Shown here: one piece after another, positions 33,930 to 45,231 of the stretch | How the letters are laid out: each line of letters opens with the position of its first letter | Position numbering within the stretch: position 1 is the first letter of the stretch | Assembly: GCA_001897675.1 (NCBI GenBank) | Contig: MKUE01000135.1 | Span: 1-64,000 of the forward strand | DNA from: Thiobacillus sp. 65-1059 | GTDB lineage: Bacteria; Pseudomonadota; Gammaproteobacteria; Burkholderiales; Thiobacillaceae | Direction: 5' to 3' | DNA length: 64,000 nucleotides | Made by a program: the position numbers and the translations under genes | The notes under the pieces: model-generated | The model's input: the letters and a program-made list of their open reading frames with translations, nothing else | Told to the model about the DNA's origin: nothing | The model's database searches: none

Positions 33930-34241
33930 TCAGTTTTCGATTTGCTTGACCGCTTCCTGCACCAGCACCCAGGGCGCCACCACCACCGCCCAGAACATCG
34001 GCTGGCGCGTGTGCCAGTCTTCGGCGTCGGCGATCCCGGCACGGGCGATGCGGCCCTCGGCCAGCCAGGCTTCAACGCTCGCCGTGTTGTTCTCGGCGAT
34101 ATGCAGGGCCGCGTCGACCAGGTCCACGCCAACGGCGACCTTGATGACGTCGCCACGCGCGAAGTGGCGTTCGAGTTCGGGCCAGCCGAGCTGGGCGGTT
34201 TCGAGATTGAGCTTGGCGCGGAGGATGTCGCTGGGCGTCAT
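33930..34241 (-). CDS. DUF2288 protein
   Basis: 103 residues. TPSDILRAKLNLETAQLGWPELERHFARGDVIKVAVGVDLVDAALHIAENN is the DUF2288 pattern. Function unknown. Start ATG at 34241 is preferred over a TTG at 34253 that lies in the heptad repeat. It is likely co-transcribed with ygiQ upstream. Confidence 0.8.
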   Translation of the reverse strand: MTPSDILRAKLNLETAQLGWPELERHFARGDVIKVAVGVDLVDAALHIAENNTASVEAWLAEGRIARAGIADAEDWHTRQPMFWAVVVAPWVLVQEAVKQIEN

Positions 34242-34247
34242 TTCGGG

Positions 34248-34282
34248 ATGCAAGTTACAAGGTGCAAGTTACAAGAGACAAG
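34248..34282 (-). repeat. Heptanucleotide repeat, 5 units
   Basis: Minus-strand units CTTGTCT, CTTGTAA, CTTGCAC, CTTGTAA and CTTGCAT run exactly from the ygiQ stop to six bases before the DUF2288 start. It is the longest uninterrupted example in the window. Confidence 0.7.
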
Positions 34283-36556
<2,274 letters not shown>

Positions 36557-36587
36557 GGGTTTATCCGCGACATGCGGATGGAAAGAC

Positions 36588-36914
36588 TCAGTTGACGCCC
36601 AGCAGTTCCACTTCGAACACCAGCGTGGCGTTCGGCGGAATCACGCCGCCGGCGCCGCGTGCGCCGTAGCCCAGTTCCGGCGGGATGGTGAGCTTGCGCT
36701 TGCCGCCGATCTGCATGCCGGCCACGCCCTGGTCCCAGCCGGCGATGACCTGGCCCGCGCCGAGCTTGAATTCGAACGGATCGTTGCGGTCGAGGCTGGA
36801 GTCGAATTTCTTGCCGTCGGTGAGCCAGCCGGTGTAGTGCACCGACACGTACTGGCCGGCGCTGGCGGTGTCGCCGCTGCCGGCGACGAGGTCTTCGATG
36901 ATGAGTTCGCTCAT
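36588..36914 (-). CDS. FKBP-type peptidyl-prolyl isomerase
   Basis: 108 residues, a single FKBP domain without signal peptide. The motifs [47 protein letters not shown] and [11 protein letters not shown] form the complete active-site set. Cytoplasmic proline isomerase/chaperone. Located 31 bases upstream of ygiQ on the same strand. Confidence 0.95.
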   Translation of the reverse strand: MSELIIEDLVAGSGDTASAGQYVSVHYTGWLTDGKKFDSSLDRNDPFEFKLGAGQVIAGWDQGVAGMQIGGKRKLTIPPELGYGARGAGGVIPPNATLVFEVELLGVN

Positions 36915-37021
36915 GGATTCGGTTCCTGGAGTGTTGAAGTTTGCGATTGACGCGCATCCGACAAACGATGCGCGAGACCATTCATTTTCTCACGTTTCCC
37001 GCCATCGGCGGCAGGCCGGTT

Positions 37022-38422
37022 TCAACGCCACTCGGCCGGCAGGTAATAGGCGTCGGGATCGACGTCGACGGGGATTTCGCTCACGCTGCTGGCGTCCGGC
37101 GGCATGTCGCGCAGCACGACCTGCGGGAAAGCCAGCACTACCGCGACCATGACGAGCTGGATGACGAGGAAGGGAATCGCGCCCCAGTAGATGTCGGCGG
37201 TGCGGATCGACTTCGGCGCCACGCTCTTCAGGTAGAACAGCGCGAAGCCGAAGGGCGGGTGCATGAAGGCGGTCTGCATGTTGACCGCGAGCATCACCCC
37301 GAACCAGATCGGGTCGATGCCCAGTTTATAGGCAATCGGCCCCAGCAGCGGCACGGCGATGAAGGCGATCTCGAAGAAGTCGAGAAAGAACGCCAGCACG
37401 AACACCAGCAGGTTGACGGCGATGAGGAAGCCGAGCACGCCGCCGGGCAGCTGGCTGAACAGGTGTTCGACCCACACGTCCCCATCCAGCCCGCGGAACG
37501 CCAGGGTGAAGATCGTCGAACCGATGAGGATGAAAATGACGAAGGTGGTGAGCTTGGTGGTGCTGTCCATCCCCTGCGTCAGCTGCAGGCGGGAAAGCCG
37601 GCCGCGCGCCAGCGCCAGCAGCAGTGCGCCCGCAGCGCCCATCGCGCCGCCCTCGGTGGGGGTGGCGACGCCGAGGAAGATGGTGCCGAGCACCAGGAAG
37701 ATCAGCACCAGCGGCGGCAGCAGGGTGGTGAAGACGCGCAGCAGCAGGGCCGAACCGCTCAGGGTGCGCGCGGAAGCCGGCAGGGCGGGCGCGGCGTGCG
37801 GCCTGAATACGGTCACGGCGAACACGTAGGCCAGGTACAGCCCGACCAGCGCCAGGCCCGGGACGAGCGCGCCCTTGTACATGGCGCTGACCGAGGCGCC
37901 GAGCTGGTCGGCCAGCACGATCAGCACCAGTGACGGTGGAATGATCTGCGCCAGCGTGCCCGAGGCGGCGATGACGCCGGACGCCAGCCGCTTGTCGTAG
38001 CCGTAGCGCAGCATCGCCGGCAGCGAGATCAGTCCCATGGCGATGACGGTGGCGGCGACCACGCCGGTGGTCGCCGCCAAGAGGCCGCCGACCAGGATCA
38101 CCGCGTAGGCCAGCCCGCCGCGCAGGGAGCCGAACAGCTGGCCGATGGTGTCGAGCAGCTCCTCGGCCATGCCGGAGCGTTCGAGGATCAGCCCCATGAA
38201 GGCGAAGAAGGGAATCGCCAGCAGCGTGGGATTGGCGACGATGCCGTAGATGCGCTCGGGCAGCGCGTGCAGCAGCGATACGTCGAACAGCCCGGCCATG
38301 ATGCCGATGCCGGCGAACAGCAGGCCGTTGGCGGCGAGCGCGAACGCCACCGGATAGCCCAGCAGCAGGAAGGTCACCAGGCCTGCGAACATCAGCGGCG
38401 CCAGGATTCCTGCTTCCATCAT
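37022..38422 (-). CDS. TRAP transporter large permease subunit (DctM)
   Basis: 466 residues, about 12-13 helices. Secondary sodium-coupled importer subunit. Signatures PSLVLIVLADQLGASVSAMYKGALVPG and TPTEGGAMGAAGALL are DctM-typical. The tail extends past the last helix with an acidic segment. ATG overlaps the dctQ stop by four bases. Its binding protein is probably the orphan gene at 28792. Confidence 0.93.
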   Translation of the reverse strand: MMEAGILAPLMFAGLVTFLLLGYPVAFALAANGLLFAGIGIMAGLFDVSLLHALPERIYGIVANPTLLAIPFFAFMGLILERSGMAEELLDTIGQLFGSLRGGLAYAVILVGGLLAATTGVVAATVIAMGLISLPAMLRYGYDKRLASGVIAASGTLAQIIPPSLVLIVLADQLGASVSAMYKGALVPGLALVGLYLAYVFAVTVFRPHAAPALPASARTLSGSALLLRVFTTLLPPLVLIFLVLGTIFLGVATPTEGGAMGAAGALLLALARGRLSRLQLTQGMDSTTKLTTFVIFILIGSTIFTLAFRGLDGDVWVEHLFSQLPGGVLGFLIAVNLLVFVLAFFLDFFEIAFIAVPLLGPIAYKLGIDPIWFGVMLAVNMQTAFMHPPFGFALFYLKSVAPKSIRTADIYWGAIPFLVIQLVMVAVVLAFPQVVLRDMPPDASSVSEIPVDVDPDAYYLPAEWR

Positions 38423-38958
38423 ACTTCCTCTGCGGGCGTTTCGCGGGGGAGGACGAGATGGCCGGACAGCACGCCGATGCGCTTGATGACCTCGGCCACC
38501 CCCTGCAGCGCGAGCAGGGCAAAACCCAGCGGCAGCAGCAGCTTCACCGGCCAGCGCAGGAGGCCGCCGGCGTCGGGCGAGTGTTCCTGCGTCTGCCAGG
38601 CTTCGTAAAACATCGGCCATGCCAGCCAGGCCAGCAGCACAGCCATCGGCAGCAGGAACAGCAGGCCGCCGGCGAGATCGATCCAGGCCTGCCCGCGCGC
38701 GCCGAGGCGGTGGTAGAAAATGTCGATGCGCACATGGCCGTTGTGCTTCAGCGTGTAGCCCGCCGCCAGCAGGAACATCGCGCCGAACAGGTACCACTGG
38801 ATTTCCAGCCAGGCGTTGGAGCTTTCGCCGAGCGCATAGCGGGCGAGCGCGTTGCCCGCCGAGATCAGCGTGGCGGCGAGCACCAGCCAGATGGCGATGC
38901 GGCCGACGCGCTCGGTCAGCGCGTCGATCAGGCGGGCCAGCGCGAGCAGGACTTTCAT
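38419..38958 (-). CDS. TRAP transporter small permease subunit (DctQ)
   Basis: 179 residues with four helices, including LEIQWYLFGAMFLLAAGYTLKHNGHVRIDIFYHRL, the DctQ signature. Forms the membrane complex with DctM. First gene of a dctQM operon. The upstream region 38959-39082 is a TTCGCG-rich repeat rather than an obvious regulated promoter. Confidence 0.92.
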   Translation of the reverse strand: MKVLLALARLIDALTERVGRIAIWLVLAATLISAGNALARYALGESSNAWLEIQWYLFGAMFLLAAGYTLKHNGHVRIDIFYHRLGARGQAWIDLAGGLLFLLPMAVLLAWLAWPMFYEAWQTQEHSPDAGGLLRWPVKLLLPLGFALLALQGVAEVIKRIGVLSGHLVLPRETPAEEV

Positions 38959-38975
38959 GCGGGAAAGCTTTTTTG

Positions 38976-39071
38976 TCCGCGAAGTGCGCGATGTGCCGCG
39001 AAGGAAAATCCCTGGGGAGTTCTTCGCGTTTCTTCGCGTCCTTTATGCCCTTCCGGGTATTCGCGGATGAA
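38976..39071. repeat. TTCGCG-rich intergenic element, copy 1
   Basis: Left part has TCCGCGAAG and CCGCGAAG, right part has TTCTTCGCG, TTTCTTCGCG and ends TTCGCGGATGAA (39060-39071), so the ends are inverted relative to each other. A similar arrangement with the same TTCGCGGATGAA end occurs at 41662-41742. Confidence 0.5.
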
Positions 39072-39082
39072 AGGGGTTTGAT

Positions 39083-39694
39083 TCACAAGGCCCCGGCTTC
39101 CCTGAGGAATTCGGCCAGCCGCTCGGCGACCATGCGGTAGCCTTCGGCGTTGGCGTGGATCGGATCGGCCTTGAGGCGGTTGTCCTTCAGCACCGCGTCG
39201 AAGACGCCGTCTTCCAGCGGCAACCGCATGTCCCTGGCGACGCGGGCGTAGAAATCCGGCGCGCCGCCGAACGGTTTCGGTTCGGGCACGCCGATCAGCA
39301 CCACCTCCGCGCCGCTGGCGCGGATGGTCCGCACCAGCAGGCGCAGGTTGTTCTCGGTGGCGGCCTCGGGCTGCTTCCGCAGCATGTCGTTGCCGCCGAG
39401 GCACAGCAGCACCAGGCGCGGCCTGTATTCGGCCAGCACCGCCGGCAGGCGCTGCAGACCCGTGTCTGTGGTGTCGCCGGGAACCCCGGCGTTGATCACG
39501 GTACGGCCGGTGAGCGATGCCAGCACGGCGGGATAGGCGGTGTCGCTGCTCGCCCCGGTGCCGTGGGTGAGGCTGTCGCCGAAGGCGACGATGACGTCGT
39601 GCGGGTTGAGCTTCGGCAGCGTCGGCGCGCGCTCGCACGCGGCGAGCAGGACAGCAAGACAAACCGCGAAGAAAAGGCGGCTTGCGCGCAGCAT
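39083..39694 (-). CDS. SGNH/GDSL arylesterase-lysophospholipase (TesA-like), lipoprotein
   Basis: 203 residues. Lipobox LLAAC follows a hydrophobic leader. SGNH blocks: IVAFGDSLTHGTG (nucleophile Ser), NAGVPGDTT, LLCLGGNDML and the C-terminal DPIHANAEGY with catalytic Asp and His. Hydrolyses ester or thioester substrates in the cell envelope. Adjacent pmbA ends one base downstream on the same strand side. Confidence 0.92.
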   Translation of the reverse strand: MLRASRLFFAVCLAVLLAACERAPTLPKLNPHDVIVAFGDSLTHGTGASSDTAYPAVLASLTGRTVINAGVPGDTTDTGLQRLPAVLAEYRPRLVLLCLGGNDMLRKQPEAATENNLRLLVRTIRASGAEVVLIGVPEPKPFGGAPDFYARVARDMRLPLEDGVFDAVLKDNRLKADPIHANAEGYRMVAERLAEFLREAGAL

Positions 39695-39695
39695 G

Positions 39696-41036
39696 TCAGT
39701 TTCCTGCGACGGTCATCTTGTCGATCAGGATGGAGCCGACCTGCTTGGAGCCGCGCTTCTCAATATCTTTACCGATGGCGACGATGCCCTTGAACATCTC
39801 GGCGAGGTTGCCGGCGATGGTGATTTCCTCGACCGGGTACTGGATTTCGCCGTTTTCCACCCAGAATCCGGCGGCGCCGCGCGAGTAGTCGCCGGTGACC
39901 ATGTTGGCGCCGTGGCCGAGCAGCTCGGTGACCAGCAGGCCGGTGCCCATCTGCTTCAGCAGGCTGTCGAGATCGTGCTCGCCGGGGGTGACGATGAGGT
40001 TGTGGCTGCCGCCTGCGTTGCCGGTGGTCTGCATGCCGAGTTTCTTCGCCGAGTAGGTCGACAGGAAGTAGCCCTGCAGCACGCCGTCCCTGACGACGTC
40101 GCGATCCAGGCAGGCGACGCCTTCGCTGTCGAACGGTGCGCTGCCGAGGCCGCCCGGGATGAAGGGCTGTTCGCGGATGGTGACCAGCGGGGCGAATACC
40201 TGCTGCCCCAGGCTGTCGAGCAGGAACGACGACTTGCGGTAGAGGCTGCCGCCGGAGACCGCGGCGACGAAGTTGCCGATCAGGCCGGTGGCGATCGGCG
40301 CCTCGAACAGCACCGGGCAGGTGCGGGTGTCGAGCTTGCGGCCGTTGAGCCGGCGCACCGTGCGGGTGCCGGCGATGCGGCCGACGCTTTCGGCGGAGTC
40401 CAGCTCGGCGGCGTTGCGCGCGCTGCTGTACCAGTAGTCGCGCTGCATCGCGCCCTTGTCTTCGCCGATCACCGCCACCGAGATGCCGTGGCGCGAACCG
40501 GCGTAGCCGTTGCAGAAGCCGAGGCTGTTGGCATAGATGAAATGCGAGGCGTGCAGGCTGACGCCGGCGCCTTCCGAATTGGTCAGCCGCTTGTCCACCG
40601 CCAGCGCCGCCGCCTCGCAGGCGCGGGCGCGCTCGGCCGCCTCTTCCACGCTGAGATCCCACGGGTGGTAGAGGTCGAGGTCGGGCACGTTGTGCGCCAG
40701 CCGGTCGGCGTCGGGCAGGCCGGCCGCTGCGTCCTCGGCGGTGTAGCGGGCGATGGTCAGCGCCTTTTCCACCGCGCTTTTCAGCGCCGCTTCCGACAGG
40801 TCCGAGGTCGAGGCGTGGCCGCGCCGCTGGCCGATGTAGACGGTGACGCCGGCGCCCTTGTCCTTGTTGTACTCGATGGTCTCGATCTCGCCCTGGCGCA
40901 CGCTGACGTTCTGGCCGACGCCTTCGGAGATCTCGGTGTCGGCGGCGGTGGCGCCCTGTCTGGCAGCATGCTCGATGACGATCCGGGACAGGGCCATGAG
41001 CTGGTCGCGGGTATAGCTGAATTGGGAGCGGGGCAT
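39696..41036 (-). CDS. pmbA: Metalloprotease PmbA/TldE
   Basis: 446 residues. Forms a heterodimer with TldD that trims peptides such as microcin or antitoxin precursors. Family blocks: AADTEISEGVGQNVSVRQGEIETIEYNKDKG, GVAVSLHASHFIYANSLGFCNGY-like middle region and C-terminal LGHGANMVTGDYSRGAAGFWVENGEI. As in other TldE proteins there is no HExxH motif, the metal site being in TldD. Divergent from yjgA, a conserved pairing. Confidence 0.95.
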   Translation of the reverse strand: MPRSQFSYTRDQLMALSRIVIEHAARQGATAADTEISEGVGQNVSVRQGEIETIEYNKDKGAGVTVYIGQRRGHASTSDLSEAALKSAVEKALTIARYTAEDAAAGLPDADRLAHNVPDLDLYHPWDLSVEEAAERARACEAAALAVDKRLTNSEGAGVSLHASHFIYANSLGFCNGYAGSRHGISVAVIGEDKGAMQRDYWYSSARNAAELDSAESVGRIAGTRTVRRLNGRKLDTRTCPVLFEAPIATGLIGNFVAAVSGGSLYRKSSFLLDSLGQQVFAPLVTIREQPFIPGGLGSAPFDSEGVACLDRDVVRDGVLQGYFLSTYSAKKLGMQTTGNAGGSHNLIVTPGEHDLDSLLKQMGTGLLVTELLGHGANMVTGDYSRGAAGFWVENGEIQYPVEEITIAGNLAEMFKGIVAIGKDIEKRGSKQVGSILIDKMTVAGN

Positions 41037-41096
41037 GTCGGAATTTACAAAAGGAAATGGGGGACGCGAATACGTTTTGTATGGGCTGAAACTACA

Positions 41097-41660
41097 ATGA
41101 CGATAATAACAGCAACCGAAAGCCCCACCGTGCGCCTGATCGACCCCGATGCCGAACTGGAATTCGACCCCGACGAGGTCTACGACGGCCCCAGCAAGAG
41201 CCATAAGAAACGCGAAGTCGAAGCCCTGCAGGCGCTGGGTGAAATTCTGGTCAAACTGCCCGATGCACAATTCAAGCGCATCGAGCTGCCGGAAGAACTG
41301 CGCGAGGCGGTGGCCGCCTGCCGCAAGATCACCCAGAACGGCGCGCTGCGGCGGCAAAAGCAATACATCGGCAAACTGATGCGGGCAGTCGACCCGGCGC
41401 CGATCCAGGCGCAGGTCGACGCCTTCAACGGCGTGTCCGCGGCGGAAAACGCCAGGCTGCACCAGGCCGAGAAATGGCGCGAGAGGCTCATCGCCGACAA
41501 CGAGGCTTTGACGCTGTTCCTCGACAATTACCCCGGCACCGACGCCACGCACCTGCGGCAAATCATCCGCAATGCGCGCGACGAAGCGGCGCGCAACAAG
41601 CCGCCGAAGGCGTTTCGTGAATTGTTCCGGACGGTTCGCGAGGCCATGCAGGAAAAGTAA
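41097..41660 (+). CDS. yjgA: Ribosome-associated protein YjgA (DarP)
   Basis: 187 residues. Late 50S assembly factor that binds the peptidyl-transferase centre region. Typical KSHKKREVEALQALGEILVKLP, RRQKQYIGKLMR and LIADNEALTLFLDNYP...LRQIIRNARDEA blocks. ATG at 41097 gives 187 residues, normal for the family. Divergent from pmbA with a 60-base gap. Confidence 0.95.
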   Translation: MTIITATESPTVRLIDPDAELEFDPDEVYDGPSKSHKKREVEALQALGEILVKLPDAQFKRIELPEELREAVAACRKITQNGALRRQKQYIGKLMRAVDPAPIQAQVDAFNGVSAAENARLHQAEKWRERLIADNEALTLFLDNYPGTDATHLRQIIRNARDEAARNKPPKAFRELFRTVREAMQEK

Positions 41661-41661
41661 G

Positions 41662-41742
41662 CGATCCACGAAGCAGGCGCAGCGGGGCGCAATAGCCGCG
41701 AAGACTGTTTTGCGCGCCTTCGCGCCCTTCTTCGCGGATGAA
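41662..41742. repeat. TTCGCG-rich intergenic element, copy 2
   Basis: The left part carries CACGAAG and CCGCGAAG. The right part carries GCCTTCGCGCCCTTC and ends TTCGCGGATGAA (41731-41742). The end sequence is identical to the element at 38976-39071, with related but diverged interior. Confidence 0.5.
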
Positions 41743-41766
41743 CGTTTTTTGAACTGGGAGTGACGC

Positions 41767-44700
41767 ATGTGGGGACGCCTCGGCAAAATTGCATTGAGCC
41801 TGCCGTTTTTGATCGTTGCCGGGCTGTTCGGCCTGTATCTGGCGTTCGGATTTTTCCTGGTGGACCCGCTGGCCAAAAAGCTGCTGCCCTGGATAGGTGA
41901 AAACAAGCTTGCAAGCCAGTTGAGCGCGCAGCAGGTCAAGTTCAATCCGCTCACCCTCGAAGCCACGGTGGACGGCCTCAAGCTGGCCGAGATGAATGGC
42001 GCGCCGCTGGCCGGCTTCGACCGGCTCTACGTCAACCTCGACAGCACCGGCCTGTTCCGCTGGGCCTGGCGTATCCGCGACGTTCAGCTCGAACGGCCGC
42101 GTGCCATCCTGACGGTGCAGCCCGGCGGCAAGCTGAACTGGGCGGCGTTGATTGCCAGGCTCAATGAAAACAAGGAGCCGCCGTCCAATACCCTGGCGCG
42201 GGTGCTGATCGATCGCATCAAGATCGACAACGGCGACATCGAATACATCGATGCCAATCGCACCGGCGCCCCCTTCAAGGCGGCGCTGCAGCCGCTCGGC
42301 ATCGAGCTCGAAGGCCTCTCCACGTTGCCCGAGGACAGGGGCGATTACCTGATCGCGGCCAAGCTGCCGGAACAGGGCGGCACGCTCAAATGGAAAGGCG
42401 ACGTCGGCTTGAACCCTGTCGCATCGAGCGGCGAGCTCGGGCTGCAGGGGGTGCGGCTGGGCAATCTGCTGCGGGTGATCAAGAGCCCGCGCAATTTCGA
42501 ACTGCCGTCCGGCACGCTCGCCGCAGGCTTGCGCTACCGCTTTGCCATGGTGCGCGACAAAACCGGCGAGGACGTGCCCTGGGTGCAGATCAGCGGCGCC
42601 AACCTGGTCGTGCAGAACCTGGCGCTGGCGCCACGCGGCGAAGCGCGTGCGGAATCGCATGCACCGGTGCTGGAGCTCGCCGAGGCGCGCGTCGGCAACG
42701 CCAACCTCGACCTGTCCCAGCGCCGGATCGAGGTGGCGAGCGTCAGCCTGGCCGGCGGCAAGCTCACGGCGACGCGCGACCTCAAGGGCACGCTGGACTG
42801 GCAGACCCTGTTCGCGGCGGGCGGGGACGCTGCCGCGCCCAGGCCCGCGGCAGCCAAACCGGCGGCAGCCGAAACCGCCGTGCCGCCGCTGCCGTGGAAA
42901 ATCGACGTGCGCGAAATCAAGCTGGCCGAGTGGACGGCGCGTTTCACCGACCGCAGCTTTGCCGCGCCGCTTGGCGTGAGCGCCGAGGGTTTCGGCCTGA
43001 CCGCGGCGCTGACGGGCGAGGTGGGGGCCGCGGCGGCCATTGACGTCGGCCCGGTCAACGCAGCGCTGGGCCCGGTGCGGGTGCAGTCGGGGACGCAACA
43101 AGTGGCGGAATTGCAGCGTGCGGCGCTGGTCAATGCGTGGCTGAAGCTGGCGGAAAACCGGCTCGCCATCGAGGCGGTGGAACTCGGCGGCGCAAAAACC
43201 AGCGTGGCGCTGGACAGGCGCAAGACCCTCAACTGGGCCGCAATCCTGAAACCGGCGTCCGGCGCGCCTGCCGCAGCGCCGGCCAAGGCGGAAACCGCGA
43301 CGGCTTCGCCCCTGGACGTGCAGCTCGCGCGCCTCAGCCTCGACGGCCTCGAAATCGGCATCGTCGACCAGTCGCCCGATACGCCGGTCAGGCTCGATGT
43401 CGCCAGGGGTTTCGTCACCCTGCAGGATCTCAGCCTCGACATGAACAAGGCGGTGCCCCTGCAGGCCGGCTTCGCGCTCAGGCAGGGCGGCCGCTTCGAG
43501 GCCGGCGGCACGGTCGTTCCGGGCAAGGCGTCGGGCCGGCTCGACCTCAGGCTGACCGGGCTGTCGCTGCAACCCTTTGCGCCCTACGTCAACCAGCTGG
43601 CCAGGCTCAAGCTGCATTCGGGCGTGGCGGCGAGCCGCGGCAGGCTGGCGTTCGCGCAGGCGAAGTCGGGCATGAAGCTGGATTTCGACGGCGGCTTCGC
43701 GGTCGACGATCTCGCCATCACCGAGGAGGAAACCGAAGAGGCCTTCCTCGGCTGGAAGAAACTGTCGTCGGACAGCCTCGAATTCAAGCTCAACCCCGAC
43801 CGCCTGCACATGAACGAACTGGTGGCGCTGAATCCCTTCGGCAAGGTCATCATTTTCGAGGACAAGTCGATCAACCTGCAGCGCATCCTGCGCACCCCGG
43901 CGCAGAAACCGCCCGCCGCGGCGCCCGCAAAATCCCAACCGGCGCCACGGCCGACCGCCCAGCCGGCCGCGTTTCCGCTGGCCGTCGAACGTCTGCGCAT
44001 CGTCGGCGCGAATGCGGAATTCGCCGACCTCTCGCTGACGCCGCAGTTCGGCACCCGCATGCACGACCTCGGCGGCGTGGTGACCGGGCTGTCCACCGAT
44101 CCGGCGACGACGGCGCTGGTGGAGCTCGACGGCAAGGTCGACGAGTTCGGCTCGGCCCGCGTGCGCGGCTCGATCCAGCCGTTCAGGGCGACCGATTTCA
44201 CCGACCTGAAGCTGACGTTCCGCAACCTCGAGATGACCAACATGACGCCGTATTCGGGCAAGTTCGCCGGACGCAGGATCGATTCCGGCAAGCTATCGGT
44301 CGACCTCGAATACAAGATCAAGCAGCGCCAGCTGGCGGGCGAAAACAAGTTCGTGATCAACAAGCTCAAGCTCGGCGAGCGGGTCGACAGTCCCGACGCG
44401 ATGAAGCTGCCGCTCGATCTGGCGATCGCCCTGCTGGAAGACAGCGAAGGCATCATCGACCTCGATCTGCCGGTCGCCGGCAGCCTCGACGATCCGCAGT
44501 TCAGCTACGGCAAGATCATCTGGAAAGCCGTCGTCAACGTGCTGACCAAGCTGGTGACCGCGCCTTTCCGTGCGCTCGGCAGTCTGCTGGGGATCAGTTC
44601 CGACAAGCTCGAAGCCGTCGAATTCGATTTCGGCACGGCCGCCCTGCTGCCGCCGGAGCAGGAGAAGCTCAAGGCGGTCGGCCAGGCGCTGGCCAAGCGG

Positions 44701-45231
44701 CCGCAACTCGCGCTGTCGATTGCGCCGGCGTACGAGGTGAAAGGCGATACGCGCGCGATCCAGGAATTGTGGATCCGCCGCGATGTCGCACAGCGCATGG
44801 GGCTGAAAATCGATCCCGGCAACGAACCCGGCCCCGTCGACACCACCAACCCGCGCGCGCAGAAAGCGCTGGAAGAGCTGTACGGCGAGCGTTTCGGCAA
44901 GCAGGGCGGGGTGAGGGCGATCAAGGCCGAATACGCGAAAACCAAGGATGCCGGGCAGCCGCTGCACGCCGCCATGCTGGAGCGCCTGACCCTGCAAATA
45001 CCGGTGACCGAGGCCGAACTGCAGCGGCTGGCGCAGGCGCGCGGCGAGGCGGTGAAGCAGACGCTGATCACGCTGGGACAGGTGGATGGCGCCAAGATCG
45101 GCGTGAGCGAAGCGGTGAAAAGCGCGGATGGCGGCAAGCTGGTCGCCAGCAAGATGAATCTGCAAGCAGGCAAAAAACCGGCACCCGCGCCCGCATCGCC
45201 TGCCGCACCTGCCCCGTCCGCCCTGCCATGA
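41767..45231 (+). CDS. DUF748/AsmA-like giant envelope protein
   Basis: 1154 residues. One N-terminal transmembrane anchor (LSLPFLIVAGLFGLYLAFGFFLV) followed by a long periplasmic region of repeated beta-rich blocks (V-x-L-x-x-L-x-L-E style). DUF748 signatures include LAEMNGAPLAGFDRLYVNLD and FGKVIIFEDKSINLQRIL. AsmA-clan proteins are thought to bridge the periplasm for lipid transport. Ala/Pro-rich linkers sit near residues 355-375 and 715-735. Its stop overlaps the start of the metzincin-like gene (ATGA). Confidence 0.88.
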   Translation: MWGRLGKIALSLPFLIVAGLFGLYLAFGFFLVDPLAKKLLPWIGENKLASQLSAQQVKFNPLTLEATVDGLKLAEMNGAPLAGFDRLYVNLDSTGLFRWAWRIRDVQLERPRAILTVQPGGKLNWAALIARLNENKEPPSNTLARVLIDRIKIDNGDIEYIDANRTGAPFKAALQPLGIELEGLSTLPEDRGDYLIAAKLPEQGGTLKWKGDVGLNPVASSGELGLQGVRLGNLLRVIKSPRNFELPSGTLAAGLRYRFAMVRDKTGEDVPWVQISGANLVVQNLALAPRGEARAESHAPVLELAEARVGNANLDLSQRRIEVASVSLAGGKLTATRDLKGTLDWQTLFAAGGDAAAPRPAAAKPAAAETAVPPLPWKIDVREIKLAEWTARFTDRSFAAPLGVSAEGFGLTAALTGEVGAAAAIDVGPVNAALGPVRVQSGTQQVAELQRAALVNAWLKLAENRLAIEAVELGGAKTSVALDRRKTLNWAAILKPASGAPAAAPAKAETATASPLDVQLARLSLDGLEIGIVDQSPDTPVRLDVARGFVTLQDLSLDMNKAVPLQAGFALRQGGRFEAGGTVVPGKASGRLDLRLTGLSLQPFAPYVNQLARLKLHSGVAASRGRLAFAQAKSGMKLDFDGGFAVDDLAITEEETEEAFLGWKKLSSDSLEFKLNPDRLHMNELVALNPFGKVIIFEDKSINLQRILRTPAQKPPAAAPAKSQPAPRPTAQPAAFPLAVERLRIVGANAEFADLSLTPQFGTRMHDLGGVVTGLSTDPATTALVELDGKVDEFGSARVRGSIQPFRATDFTDLKLTFRNLEMTNMTPYSGKFAGRRIDSGKLSVDLEYKIKQRQLAGENKFVINKLKLGERVDSPDAMKLPLDLAIALLEDSEGIIDLDLPVAGSLDDPQFSYGKIIWKAVVNVLTKLVTAPFRALGSLLGISSDKLEAVEFDFGTAALLPPEQEKLKAVGQALAKRPQLALSIAPAYEVKGDTRAIQELWIRRDVAQRMGLKIDPGNEPGPVDTTNPRAQKALEELYGERFGKQGGVRAIKAEYAKTKDAGQPLHAAMLERLTLQIPVTEAELQRLAQARGEAVKQTLITLGQVDGAKIGVSEAVKSADGGKLVASKMNLQAGKKPAPAPASPAAPAPSALP

